Part shown: positions 23,459-33,810 of the stretch, piece by piece
How positions within the stretch are numbered: the first letter of the stretch is position 1
Layout: each line of letters begins with the position of its first letter
Origin: Gracilariopsis chorda
Lineage: Eukaryota; Rhodophyta; Florideophyceae; Gracilariales; Gracilariaceae
NCBI GenBank assembly: GCA_003194525.1
Contig: NBIV01000041.1
Location: 1-64,000 of the forward strand
DNA: 64,000 nt
Direction: 5' to 3'
Notes under the pieces: model-generated
Database searches by the model: none
The model's input: only the letters and a program-made list of their open reading frames with translations
What the model was told of the DNA's origin: nothing
Made by a program: the position numbers and the translations under genes

Positions 23459-25546
23459 ATGTCTCGGCGACCATCCTCCGCCGAACCCGTTGTCACGCGG
23501 AGTCGTTCCGTCAGTGACGTGGAACAGGCAGAGATCTCGAAGGTCCCCGCTGGCCACCCTCGACGTGCCACTTTGAGAGGCAAGTCGAAGGGCCAAGACT
23601 CGTCGAGAGCCCAGAAACCCCCGCCTAAGGCGTTGAAGGACGCTCCCAACTCTGGTGTCGACCCGGCTTCTGCCGATGTAGCCGCACCCCGGAGGGGAGA
23701 ACCCGATACCGACGCCCCCCCTAGTGTCCAAGCGCAGCTTGAGGAGAGGCGTGAAGCACACAATGCCCTCGTGGACGAGTTTGAAGTCCTGCGTGTCAGG
23801 TTTGATACCTCTTCTATGAAGGATTTGGCTGAGGACATTCGCCTTTTAAGGGCGGATGTCAACACTGTGTTAGAATGTTTTGGTGGCCCTGCCAACTATG
23901 TTGAGAATGTGGAAACCCGATTTGATCGTGTCAGTGCCCGTCTGAGGACGTTGGAGCAAACTATCTTGACGGATGACAACGTCCCGGGTGAGGCCGCTGC
24001 TGTCTCGCAAAAAGCGAAGCGCGAGAAGAAAGATTCTACCCGCCGCACTCGTAAGAAGCAGCCCAAGCACGATCCCGACTCGTCGGATTCCTCCCTGTCT
24101 TCACAGGATTGTCACCATTCAGATGGTTCGGTGTCGTCGGATTCTTCGTCGGACGATGATCGTCGCCGACGCCCGTCCCATTCTAAACGGTCTTCTTCCA
24201 CCCAAGGTGTGATTCGCCCCCGGAGGAAGGGAAGGAAACACTTAGGATTGAGGGAACTCAAATGTACTAATCCCCTCTACAAGAGGTTGGTATCGTACCG
24301 ATATTATCGGCTTGAGGACTCCACATTGGATCGTACACCCCGTGGTACGGGTAAGGTGAAGGACTGCATAAAACGTATGCAGCTTTCCCTTCGTAACCAG
24401 TCCTTTTCTGGAGAGGATCCCATATTGGTGTTAGACTTCCTCGGAAGGTTTGTTTCCGAAGCGGACATACTTGGTATGAACGAAGGACAGGCGTTTATTG
24501 CCCTACCGTATTTTCTACGTGGCCTCGCCGAGGATCAGTACAACTCTGTAAGAGGTTCTTCCCGAGCCTCCGAAGGAGGTGTAACGTGCTGGCCGGAGGC
24601 GGTTCAGTACCTCTTGCGATCCTACGCGACGAACAACGCTATTCAAGCGGCTATTCTCGCTTTACGCGATACCCGCCAGAAATCTGGAGAGACGGAAACC
24701 GAATTCTCGGTACGCCTTAATAAGGCTTTCCACAGGTGTGGCAATGTTTACTCGTCTGGAGAACGCTGCACCATGTACATCGATGGATTGGATCCGGCAA
24801 TCCGTACGCTGGTGGCCCGATATCGGGAGGATCGTCGTAACACCACCTACCTGGAGTTGATCCAACACGCGCAAGCGGAAGGTGATGCACTTCGAGCTCG
24901 TATCCCTGCATCCAAGTCTCGTCCCGCCAAGGCGTTGATGATGGAAGCCAGTTCACCATCCTTATCGCTAGCAGCGAGTGGACGCCCTTCAAGGGACTAC
25001 GATAACGTTCACCTCGCTCAGGCCGGTGCTCAGTCTATTCGGACAACGGAACTGCCGTCCACGACGGATGCGTCCTACGACACAGCCCAGGAGAAGTCCC
25101 TGCTGTATGTTGACGGACCCCGTGTACACGGACCTCGCATTCCCTATTGGAATGGTGCCCTACGGCAGAGTCGTCCCGGATGGAAGGATACCCGCCCAGC
25201 GGTGAGACACACGGATGCTCGTTCCGGTCAGCCGACCCCACGCTCTGGAGTCATATGCCACATATGTTACGAACACGGTCACATTTCACCGGACTGCATC
25301 CTCACTTTGAGAGAAGTAACCCGAGTGATCGGTAACTATGAAGCCCTTGCTCCAGCGGAGAAGCAGACCGTTCCGATTGCCTCGTACTTACGAGCGAAGA
25401 CGGACTTCTCCCGAAATATCCCGGATACAAACCCGCGACACGCGTTGCTTTCCCCTGCTGAGCAGGTCACTAACCCCCGTCTTGTTCGACAAGACACCCC
25501 CGCTAGCGCTCCACTGCTGCAGGCGGAACGGGCTCAGGAAAACTGA
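23459..25546 (+). CDS. gag: B2 gag-like protein (fossil retrotransposon)
   Basis: About 695 aa from ATG 23459. In order: a Ser/Lys/Pro-rich N-terminus, a coiled coil with heptads around DIRLLRADVNTVL and RLRTLEQ, a basic and Ser/Asp patch, a helical core (LRNQSFSGEDPILVLDFLGRFVSEADIL, RSYATNNAIQAAILALRDTRQKSGETETEFSVRLNKAFHRCG) resembling Ty3/gypsy capsid, and a zinc knuckle CHICYEHGHISPDC (CX2CX4HX4C) at about 25258-25299. The start is supported by the same MSRxPS start in element A. It would package element RNA. Confidence 0.82.
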   Translation: MSRRPSSAEPVVTRSRSVSDVEQAEISKVPAGHPRRATLRGKSKGQDSSRAQKPPPKALKDAPNSGVDPASADVAAPRRGEPDTDAPPSVQAQLEERREAHNALVDEFEVLRVRFDTSSMKDLAEDIRLLRADVNTVLECFGGPANYVENVETRFDRVSARLRTLEQTILTDDNVPGEAAAVSQKAKREKKDSTRRTRKKQPKHDPDSSDSSLSSQDCHHSDGSVSSDSSSDDDRRRRPSHSKRSSSTQGVIRPRRKGRKHLGLRELKCTNPLYKRLVSYRYYRLEDSTLDRTPRGTGKVKDCIKRMQLSLRNQSFSGEDPILVLDFLGRFVSEADILGMNEGQAFIALPYFLRGLAEDQYNSVRGSSRASEGGVTCWPEAVQYLLRSYATNNAIQAAILALRDTRQKSGETETEFSVRLNKAFHRCGNVYSSGERCTMYIDGLDPAIRTLVARYREDRRNTTYLELIQHAQAEGDALRARIPASKSRPAKALMMEASSPSLSLAASGRPSRDYDNVHLAQAGAQSIRTTELPSTTDASYDTAQEKSLLYVDGPRVHGPRIPYWNGALRQSRPGWKDTRPAVRHTDARSGQPTPRSGVICHICYEHGHISPDCILTLREVTRVIGNYEALAPAEKQTVPIASYLRAKTDFSRNIPDTNPRHALLSPAEQVTNPRLVRQDTPASAPLLQAERAQEN

Positions 25547-27304
25547 TTTCGGGAGTCTCCCCTACGGGAGAGGCGCCGTCAGAGCTGAGGTTGAAGGCGC
25601 CCGAGGCGTCACTGCCTCGCTCCCCGGTCAAAATCCTTACTAGGAAACAGGCCGTCTCAGATGTGAACTCTGAACACTTTAGTGTTCTGCGTCGACCGTG
25701 GAAACGTGTTCGAAACAACCGGTTCCCGGACAGAGTTTTGGTAATGTCCAAGAGAAACTACAAGGTATATGCTGACCTTGGCCTTTCCACCCAGTTTATG
25801 GTGCGAGTTCTCACTGTTTTGGACACAGGTGCAGGCCCGAACTTCATCGTTGAGTCGCTCCTGCCACCGTCATTGCAGTCTCAGATCCGCCATGGCGTGA
25901 TACCGGATGTCGCAGATGCGAATGATAACCCGTTATCAACGGTTAGGACAATCGACCTGGTCGTGCGCCTTGGCTCCTTTCTTGTGAAACTCAACTTTAT
26001 TGTTTGTCGGAAACTTGCCGCCCCTTTGATCTTGGGATGCGACTTCTGTGACAGATTCGTTGATGCCATCAGGCCCCGTCTAAGACGTGTGGAAATGGAA
26101 GACGGCTCCTCCGTTTCGATCGTACGTCGTCCTCTACGACGTGCCTCGAAGAAGCACGTTCCATTACCTGCTGCGCAGGAACCCCCACCGGCCTCCCGGG
26201 ACTCTACAAAGCTCCGCGTTGCCGCGTCTGTCCAACTTCCCCCGGAATCTCAAGTTTGGGTACGAGTCACTTCCCGTCAACACGGTTTACGAGTAATTCA
26301 ACCCCTTTCATCCTTATATGATAGGTATCAACTCGCCGTGGCGAATGGAATAGCTCAAATTGAGCCCGACAAACCGTTCAACATCCTGGTCGCCAATCTA
26401 GGCGCTACGCCGCAGTCACTGGTGAAAAACCAAGTCATTGGTTCGGTAATGCCCCACCCCACCGCGATGGTTCCCACGAGAATGACCGCCGCCGATGTCC
26501 TCGGTCTCGTTCACTCGAAGGAGGGGGAGGACACTACCGTCCAAATGCCGAAATGCTCGGATGCTAAGCCGGTTCCAACGAGTTACGACCGGATTGATCC
26601 CGTGAAAGAACTCGAGGAACTTGACCTCGGTCATGTGCCGGAATCGCACCGTGAACGTCTCCGTGAGATGCTACGGAATTTCACCACGATGTGGGATGGC
26701 TCCCTAGGGGAGATTACTACAACGGAGCACCGGATTGACTTGCTACCTGATACCAGGCCGATCGCTCAGCACCCCTATAGGGCAGGCCCTAAAGCTCGAG
26801 AAGAGGAAGAATTCCAAGTAGAAAAGATGCTCCGAGCTGGAGTAATAGAACCGGCTCAGTCGCCGTGGGCATCCCCAGTGGTACTGGCTCCGAAACCGGA
26901 TGGATCCTGGCGCTTTTGCATCGACTACCGTCAACTGAACGCCGTAACCATCAAGGATGTGTACCCGATCCCACGAATGGATGAGTACATCGATTCACTC
27001 GGAAATGCTACCGTTTTCACGGCTCTAGACGCCAATTGGGGATACTGACAGGTGCCCGTCAGGGAACAGGACCGCGATAAGACTGCTTTTGTCTGTCACT
27101 CCGGACTCTACCGTTTCAAACGGATGCCTTTTGGTTTGACCAATGCTCCCGCTACTTTCCAGCGTGCTATGGACATACTACTGGCTCGCTTCAAATGGCG
27201 TACATGCCTCGTCTACCTGGACGATATCATAGTATTCTCAGATAATCTGGATGACCACCTCACACACGTAAGAGATATCATGACCACGCTACGTGAAGCT
27301 GGAG

Positions 27305-27307
27305 TTA
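27305..27307 (+). other. Harbinger target duplication TTA (left)
   Basis: TTA at 27305-27307 and again at 35387-35389 flank the transposon. In B1 the uninterrupted site reads GGAGTTACTCTCAAG, with TTA present once. A 3-bp TWA duplication is the PIF/Harbinger hallmark. Confidence 0.92.
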
Positions 27308-27446
27308 GGGCCGTTCTATGACTTTCTTAATCCGTGAACGGTTAACTCTGAATTAAAAAATTTTCGATTTTGGTCCAGTTTCGTACACTACGAAAAACAA
27401 ATGAAAAGTCCAAGAGGACAAAGCCATCCCATCGCGAAGAGTATGC

Positions 27447-28742
27447 ATGCGACTTGGCAACAACATGGTGGAAATCACTCTTTCGTCGCGCACCATCCAT
27501 TTCCTTCAACTCCTTCACGATAGAACCATCCAGTGGAGCAAAAGAAGCAAACGAAGGCGCTCTTTAGCGAGATGTGTTATGCATATCATTTGCAGTGCAA
27601 TATGCACAAAAATGGTGGAACAAGATAACCGTGCACTCCGTTGCGTGCTACCTCGAACTCCGTTCAACACACAGGCGCACATAGAGTCACTTTCTGACAT
27701 TTTTTTTACCAGAATGTATCGCGTTACAAAATCTCAATACAGCCTTCTTCTCTCAACTACCCAAGGTTTTCTCCAACGAAAGCAGAAAAATTGTTCTAGA
27801 GTTGCAGCTTCTCTTACTCCACCTGTTATGTTATTTCTTACATTACGACTTCTAGCAGGGGCAAGTTACTTAGATATATCGTGGCCATACGGGGTTGGCT
27901 CCTCAACAGTTTACCATGCATTCACGGAAACCTTAATCGTTCTTGATCAGACACTCCCGAAGATCAGATTTCCGTGCACAGAGGAAGAGTGTATGAACCA
28001 GGCAAATATGTTTCGAAGCCTAAGAAACAGTCCACTACATGGTGTTATATCGGCACTGGACGGAATAGCCATTGCTATTAGGTGCCCTTCTCTGAGAGAA
28101 GCTCCAGATCCCGTGAAGTACTACAATCGAAAGAAATTCTTTGCTCTTTGTGTGCAGGCAACCGTACAAGCGGACTATAAGTTTTCCTTCGTTTCTGCAC
28201 GTCATTCTGGTGGAACTCATGACGCCACCGCCTTTAGTAATACAAAACTGTACGACTTACTACATGGAGATGAATTAACTTCTTGGGCAGCCGTCGTTGC
28301 GGACGATGCGTATAGTAACAAAGCCCGAGTTTTGACGCCCTTTCCGGGTCGACATTTAACACAGAGAGAAGACACATATAACGCTTATCATTCTGTTACT
28401 CGGGCGTGCGTAGAACAAGCGTTCGGGATTCTAGTATGTCGCTTTGGAGTCTTCTGGTCGGCTATACGCTATTCATTGCACCACACAACTCTAATCATTC
28501 TTGTCGCCTGTAAGTTACACAACTTTCTCATTGATACGTCTGACGATAATACGTACGAATTTATTGCTGCGCATGAAGACAATCAGGTTTATGGCAGTCC
28601 TGTTGTGCATTTTCAAGATGGGTTGCACAATGAGAGAGATAACATGCGTGCAAGAAACCGTTGTAGAGAAGTTTCCGATTTGAGAGATGAACTTGCGGAT
28701 CATCTTCAAAGACTGGGCTTTGTACGAAGAAGAACATGCTGA
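27447..28742 (+). CDS. Harbinger-type DDE transposase (DDE_Tnp_4)
   Basis: 431 aa, uninterrupted. A helix-turn-helix-like segment lies at about 124-165 (LTPPVMLFLTLRLLAGASYLDISWPYGVGSSTVYHAF). The catalytic core has Asp205 in ISALDGIAIAI, the HD pair of SGGTHDATAF (258-259), Asp286/287 in VVADDAYSNK and Glu323 in CVEQAFGILVCRFGVF. This is the DDE triad pattern of PIF/Harbinger transposases (also HARBI1), of typical 350-450 aa length. It lies 118 bp inside the left terminal repeat and points inward. It would cut and paste the element at TWA sites together with the Myb-like partner. Confidence 0.92.
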   Translation: MRLGNNMVEITLSSRTIHFLQLLHDRTIQWSKRSKRRRSLARCVMHIICSAICTKMVEQDNRALRCVLPRTPFNTQAHIESLSDIFFTRMYRVTKSQYSLLLSTTQGFLQRKQKNCSRVAASLTPPVMLFLTLRLLAGASYLDISWPYGVGSSTVYHAFTETLIVLDQTLPKIRFPCTEEECMNQANMFRSLRNSPLHGVISALDGIAIAIRCPSLREAPDPVKYYNRKKFFALCVQATVQADYKFSFVSARHSGGTHDATAFSNTKLYDLLHGDELTSWAAVVADDAYSNKARVLTPFPGRHLTQREDTYNAYHSVTRACVEQAFGILVCRFGVFWSAIRYSLHHTTLIILVACKLHNFLIDTSDDNTYEFIAAHEDNQVYGSPVVHFQDGLHNERDNMRARNRCREVSDLRDELADHLQRLGFVRRRTC

Positions 28743-29280
28743 GCTTTATTTTGAAGTGTTGCGAACAGAATCCCAGGCGGTAAGTGGTTGAATATATGGT
28801 TTTCAACTTGAGGTATTGAAAGGGACACTTGGTGGTGCAGTTGTATGGCGTGGAAATACAGATCTGCTAGACCTGGATGGATTCTGTTCGCCATTATATT
28901 CATAATATCAGCCCTGCTTTGCATGGTGAACACATCAAAACAGAATGACCGACATCTTCCGAAGGCACGGTTTCTTCAATCCCCACATGGACCGCAGCTA
29001 CTCGCTTTTTGCACTCTCGAAGCATGTGAATGCTGAAAAATACGGCGTTCATTACACCATGGGTCCCCTGCCTTCTACGCATCGCCCAGATTTCATCACT
29101 GAGGCTAGAAGGATTTCGAGAATACCGTCTTAACTTTCGATCTCGAACTGCTACCCGAATTCTGCATACACCATGTGCATCAGCGGTGTCGCCATTTTCC
29201 GACCCTTTCAGATCCAATTGTGCGCCGCCCAAGTCCGACCCACTGCCACCGTTACCAGGGGAGTTGCGACCACAGCGCGA
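28743..29280. other. Spacer between transposase and ValRS copy
   Basis: No supported gene. The end may contain the decayed leader of the captured synthetase, since the sequence just upstream of the recognisable start reads as Pro/Arg-rich residues in the same frame (for example LPPLPGELRPQREMPPRYDRQAVEQVLYQW). Confidence 0.4.
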
Positions 29281-31090
29281 AATGCCACCTCGCTATGATC
29301 GGCAGGCTGTTGAGCAGGTTCTGTACCAGTGGTAGGAATCTGGAGGCTTTTTTAAGCCATGCGTTCCAAACGGCAAAGAACCGTTTACCATTTGTATGCC
29401 TCCGCCGAATGTAACAGGTAGTTTTATATGGGACATGCCATGTTCGCTACCATCGAAGATATTTTGACCCGCTTTCATCATATGCGCGGAAGGCATACCT
29501 TGTACTTACCTGGAACCAATCATGCCGTAATTGCCACCCAACTAGTTGTCGAGAAAGAATTAACAAAAGAAGGATTGACTCGCGATCAACTTGGACCAGA
29601 GAACTTTTTGAAGCGTGTGTGGAAATGGAAAGAAGAGAAGGGTGATTACATTAACGTCCATATGCGAAGACTCGGCGCTAGTTGTGACTGGGACCGTTCT
29701 TGATTCACACTGGAAGAACGTATGTCTGCTGCAGTCGCAGAAGCTTTTAAGCGTCTGCACGATCAGGGACTGATTTACAGAGGTGACTACATGGTTAGTT
29801 GGAGGCCAACGCTGCGCACGGCGGTGAGCGATCTAGAAGTTGAGCTCTCCGAAGAGAAAGGAAAACTGTACTACTTTCGGTATCCCCTTAGCGATGGAAG
29901 TGGATTCATCCCGGTCGCAACAACTCCTCCGGAGATCATCCTCGGTGATACCGCTCTCTGTGTTCATCCGGCTGATGAAAGGTACAGTCAGTACGTTGGG
30001 AAAACTGTCGTGTTCCAGTTACCGGACGAGATATCCCAGTCATTGGAGATGAATACGTTGATCGAGAGTTTGGGACTGGTGCACTAAAGATTACACCTGG
30101 TCATGATCACAATGACTATGAACTGGGAAAGAAGCACAACCTACCAATAATCAACATTTTGGACAAAGATGCTAATCTGAACTCTTATGAAGGGAATCTG
30201 GCAGTTATGGATTTTGAAGCACGAGGGAAACTCTGGGATGCAATGGATAAGGAAGGTCTTCTCATAAAAGTGGAAGACCATGTCAATCGAGTGCCAAGAA
30301 GTCAGAGGGGTGGGGAAATTGTCGAACCACCTGTTTCTACTCAATGGTTTGTCAAGATGAAATCTCTCGCCGAAAAAGCTATTGGAAGGGTGCGAGATGG
30401 TGATATAGTTATTGAACTGCAGAGATTTGAGAAGGTATACTTCAACTGGCTTGAATATATTCGGGATGGGTGTGTTTCACGCCAGTTGTTGTGGGGTCAC
30501 CGCATTCCTGTATGGTATGTTGAAGAGCACTCCGGAGAATATATTGTTGCGAGAAGTGACGAAGAAGCGGCGCAGATAGCCAGCGAGAAATACAATGGAG
30601 AGGCAGTCACTTTGAAGCAAGAGACCGACGTTTTGGACACATGGTTCTCGTCTGGCCTATGGCCCTTCTCGACAATGGGCTGGCCGAACGAGGATGCTGA
30701 GGACCTGAAGACTTTCTTCCCTGGCTCAATTATGGAAACTGGATACGACATCTTGTTCTTTTGGGTAGCGCGAATGATCATGTTGAGCCTATGGCTCACC
30801 GGTGAAGTCCCGTCTCACAATGTTAATTTGCATGGGTTGGTTCACGATAAGCACGGAAGAAAAATGAGGAAGACGGTTGGCAATGTTATTGACTTGAATG
30901 ATGTCATATCATCATACGGCACTGACGCTTTGTGCTACACGCTTTTAACTGGTAATACGCCAGGTCAGGACATCACACTATCGAACGAAAGGATTGAATC
31001 CGATCGCAACTTTGCAAATAAGCTATGGAATTCTTCTAGGTTCATCATCGGTAAGCTGGACAAGATATCAGATGAAGAGCAACACGAACT
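29281..31090 (+). pseudogene. Decayed valyl-tRNA synthetase copy captured by Harbinger
   Basis: Class I ValRS sequence is read in several frames: YDRQAVEQVLYQW and PPPNVTGS before the HIGH region, MGHAMFATIEDILTRFHHMRGRHTLYLPGTNHAVIATQLVVEKEL, then [84 protein letters not shown] and ETGYDILFFWVARMIM. Breaks I can see: stop codons near 29333 and 29703, a frameshift beside the HIGH region near 29425 and another near 30030-30090. The KMSKS loop reads GRKMRKTVGNV. ValRS homology ends at about KLWNSSRFIIGKLDKIS (31070). The anticodon-binding domain is absent. Missing parts, breaks and the location inside a transposon make this a non-functional host-gene fragment. Confidence 0.92.
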
Positions 31091-31388
31091 TGCTACAGTT
31101 GCTATTTCTGATTTTGGACAGACTGATGAAGTGGAAAAACAATTTGTAGTAACTGAAGAGCCCGCACAGGCTAATGCAGAGCCGGAAGAAGATGGGGACG
31201 GTCGAATTTTGGAATCCCAGCCTAGCCAAGACGCAGAGCACCCTGCGGAACTTGTTTGTGGGTCTGGAGCCGACTGTTTAATTCTTCGCAAGGACGTTGT
31301 AAATTCCCAGGACGCTCCTGCTGTTACCGGGCAATGTACAAAATGTCACTGCCCGCTGCACGATTTGTGTGGCGGTGGTGAGAAATGA
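31091..31388 (+). other. Acidic tail with a Cys/His cluster fused to the ValRS copy
   Basis: The last ValRS frame continues open for about 100 codons into unrelated sequence: acidic at first (AEPEEDGDGRI), ending CTKCHCPLHDLCGGGEK, a CX2CX5HX2C-like cluster that could bind zinc. It is not part of any ValRS I know, so it is either a second captured exon or an original transposon piece. Confidence 0.4.
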
Positions 31389-31565
31389 GGCATGTTGTGT
31401 AGAAGTTGCAAAGGACCAGGACAGCTACCGTAGTAAAATCTCTTCAAACGAATACGCTGCATGTAGAGTTGTTATACACGAAAGTTTTGATACAAAGCTA
31501 TCAAGTCTAAATGTACAAAGCCTGTTTTGTACTCTTAATACAGAATACTCTGCAGTCTCGACGTC

Positions 31566-31892
31566 TCAGAGCTCAGCAGCTCTCTCGAATGATGGTGGAA
31601 TAATCTTCACGATACCGTTTTCGTAAAATGTAGGAGGTTGCAGCAAACACGTTCCATGTGCAATAGCCCTAAGCTTCATAAAATCTGACGCGCTAGGAAT
31701 ATCATTTCCACAATGAAGGAGAATGTCTGCCAGACTGTCGGGGGTCTCGTTCTGACAAAAATCTCCATACACTGTTCTTCGAATCAAGAGTTTGTTCAGT
31801 TTTTCAGGGTCTGCTCTGTCGACCTTTGAACATCCCAGGATTTGAGCCAAGGTCTCAATGCTAACATTCGTCTTACAGGCATGACGGATCAT
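31566..31892 (-). CDS. Unknown 108-codon frame in the Harbinger cargo
   Basis: A minus-strand frame (MIRHACKTNVSIETLAQILGCSKV..., ...YGDFCQNETPDSLADILLHCGNDIPSASDFMKLRAIAHGTCLLQPPTFYENG). It ends just downstream of the EF-hand/VOC copy, on the same strand. I do not recognise it. It could be another fragment of captured coding sequence. Confidence 0.25.
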   Translation of the reverse strand: MIRHACKTNVSIETLAQILGCSKVDRADPEKLNKLLIRRTVYGDFCQNETPDSLADILLHCGNDIPSASDFMKLRAIAHGTCLLQPPTFYENGIVKIIPPSFERAAEL

Positions 31893-31904
31893 ATGTGCCC
31901 TTTT

Positions 31905-33040
31905 TCATCTCCGAGCTTCACCAAAGTCGGCCCACTTTTCCACTAACTCCACCACTGGAGCGTCGTTTTCCGCAGACAAACGCTTACCCTTTGGATCGTT
32001 TTTGTCTGGCCCAAGACAGTAGGCAGTTAGGATATGGCAGTTGCATATCTCAATGTAATAACCGTCCGGATCTCGAATGAAGTACTGCTTGACGATCTTA
32101 TCACTGGTATTACTCTCGTTCGTGCCTTGACCAGCATCGACAGCATTCGGTACGGAGACGTTCTGTTGGAATGGAACTTGCATCCTTCGCAAGATCTCTG
32201 GCTCCTTCTCAATTTCTAAGGTCTCGATGCTAATGTGACCGACGAGTAGATCATCTGCGCTTGGCACCATCGGCGTTCCCTTAGTCAAGTGCAGTTCAAG
32301 ATTACCCATTGTGAACCAAGCCCCGTGAGGATCGAAGTTCGGGCGACGAATCTGCTGAAATCCGAGCACGTTTGAATAGAAAGCCGCGCTTCGCCCAACG
32401 TCACTGACGATTAGTGCGATATGATTTGCTTTGTAAAAGAGGCTCCCCAATTCACGTATCTCGCGTCCCTTGGACCAATGCAAGAACGGGTTGTCATCTG
32501 GGTTACGAGGCGGGTTCCGTTCTGCTTCCAGTAACTTTGCAGCATGTTCCAAATCAGAAATGGTAACCTCAGAGTGGGAGTTGAAGTCAAACAATTTCAG
32601 TACATCTTGCACAGCCTGCGGCACATATGCAATGTGAATGACACAATGGTCTTCGTCGTTTTCTTCATTGAAAAATACTCCAGTTCCAGCGGCCTTCGCA
32701 TCATTTGCAGAAATGCAGGATTCTACACATGCGTGCGCACGACCGGAGTTGTTGGATATATGAGAGTACGGTTTCTGTGTGCCAAAAGATGGAGAACAGC
32801 CCCCCAGTTCGTTCATCAGTTTGACGAATTCAGGAAACGTGATGCGACCGTTTCCATCACTGTCATACACGGTGATCATTTCATCCACAACACAGTCTAC
32901 GCCGCTTATTCCTATAATTGTCATGACATGGCAGAGCATGGCGGCAGTGATTTACCCTGAAGAATCGAAGTCCAAGGCGTCAAAGAGTTCTTTGTAGCGT
33001 GCTTCTGCTGAGTAAGCAGATCTTACGTCAGCAGAGGGCA
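31905..33040 (-). pseudogene. EF-hand plus VOC (glyoxalase-fold) gene copy captured by Harbinger
   Basis: The long minus-strand frame (32939-31905, 344 aa) has an EF-hand at its start (VYDSDGNGRITFPEFVKLM) and a vicinal-oxygen-chelate domain in its second half (ANHIALIVSDVGRSAAFYSNVLGFQQI, HGAWFTMGNLELHL, VKQYFIRDPDGYYIEICNC). Upstream the same frame continues as YSAEARYKELFDALDFDSSG, a first EF-hand loop, which a TAA codon near 32953 interrupts just before ITAAMLCHVM. The ATG at 32939 is therefore probably not the original start. EF-hand and VOC in one chain is an unusual pairing that suggests a calcium-regulated dioxygenase- or glyoxalase-like host protein. The position inside the transposon and the internal stop argue for a captured, decaying copy. 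Confidence 0.8.
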
Positions 33041-33810
33041 GGACTTCACGGGGTTGATCCTTCATCCCTTCAGTATTGCAAGTAACTCTCTCAGGTCGAG
33101 GTTGGATTTCCTGTTTGATAGTACCCGAACAGATATCGGCGCAAGTAGTAGGGCATGATTCAAGAATCGCTCAGCTGACCCACTCTTGTGCTCTTCGGCC
33201 GTAGTCCGGAGCTCTGCGTAGTATTTGATTTTCGGCTCTGTACGATGGAGAAACAACAAAACACGTGATGGTACGTCAGTTTCCACTTGAGGAAGAGCTA
33301 CTGACAGCATCTTCCGCTATGCTGAGGAGAAAGGTTCCATTCCTCATTTCTCTCTCAGGAGTGGTAAGTTGCAGGGGTCCGGGCCAGATCAGTGCCAGAT
33401 GAATTGAAACCAAACCCCTGAAGATCAAAGTGAACTTACCTGTGCCGCTTCCGCGCAAATGAATAATGAGAGGACAATCATTGTCGTAACGATCCGTCTT
33501 CGCGCATCTACAAGTCAATAATTGCAAAGAGGTATCTCCTGGTAGGCGAGCATTGCCTCTGGGCTCAAATTTGTCCCTGCCATACGTCAGATCCCGAACA
33601 GACTTCACTACAGCACTACCGAGTTAACTGGGTACTCCCGTTTCCCTGGCTGAATAGAATATTTCTGAGACCTTGGGTGAAGAGTCAGTGAAGCGTTAAT
33701 AAACGTTGCGATGTGGGGCTGCGAGACCGAGGCTGATGGCTCACTTTTTGTTTCAAGCTATGAAAACTTCCTGCACCATTTGCGAAGGCCCCATTCCCTT
33801 TGCAAGAATT
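33041..33810. other. Unassigned Harbinger interior
   Basis: Minus-strand frames of 82 and 110 codons lie here. The second has a coding-like flavour (MKSVRDLTYGRDKFEPRGNARLPGDTSLQLLTC...YDNDCPLIIHLRGSGTGKF), but I cannot name it. It may be another captured gene fragment with a lost or retained intron. Confidence 0.3.
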
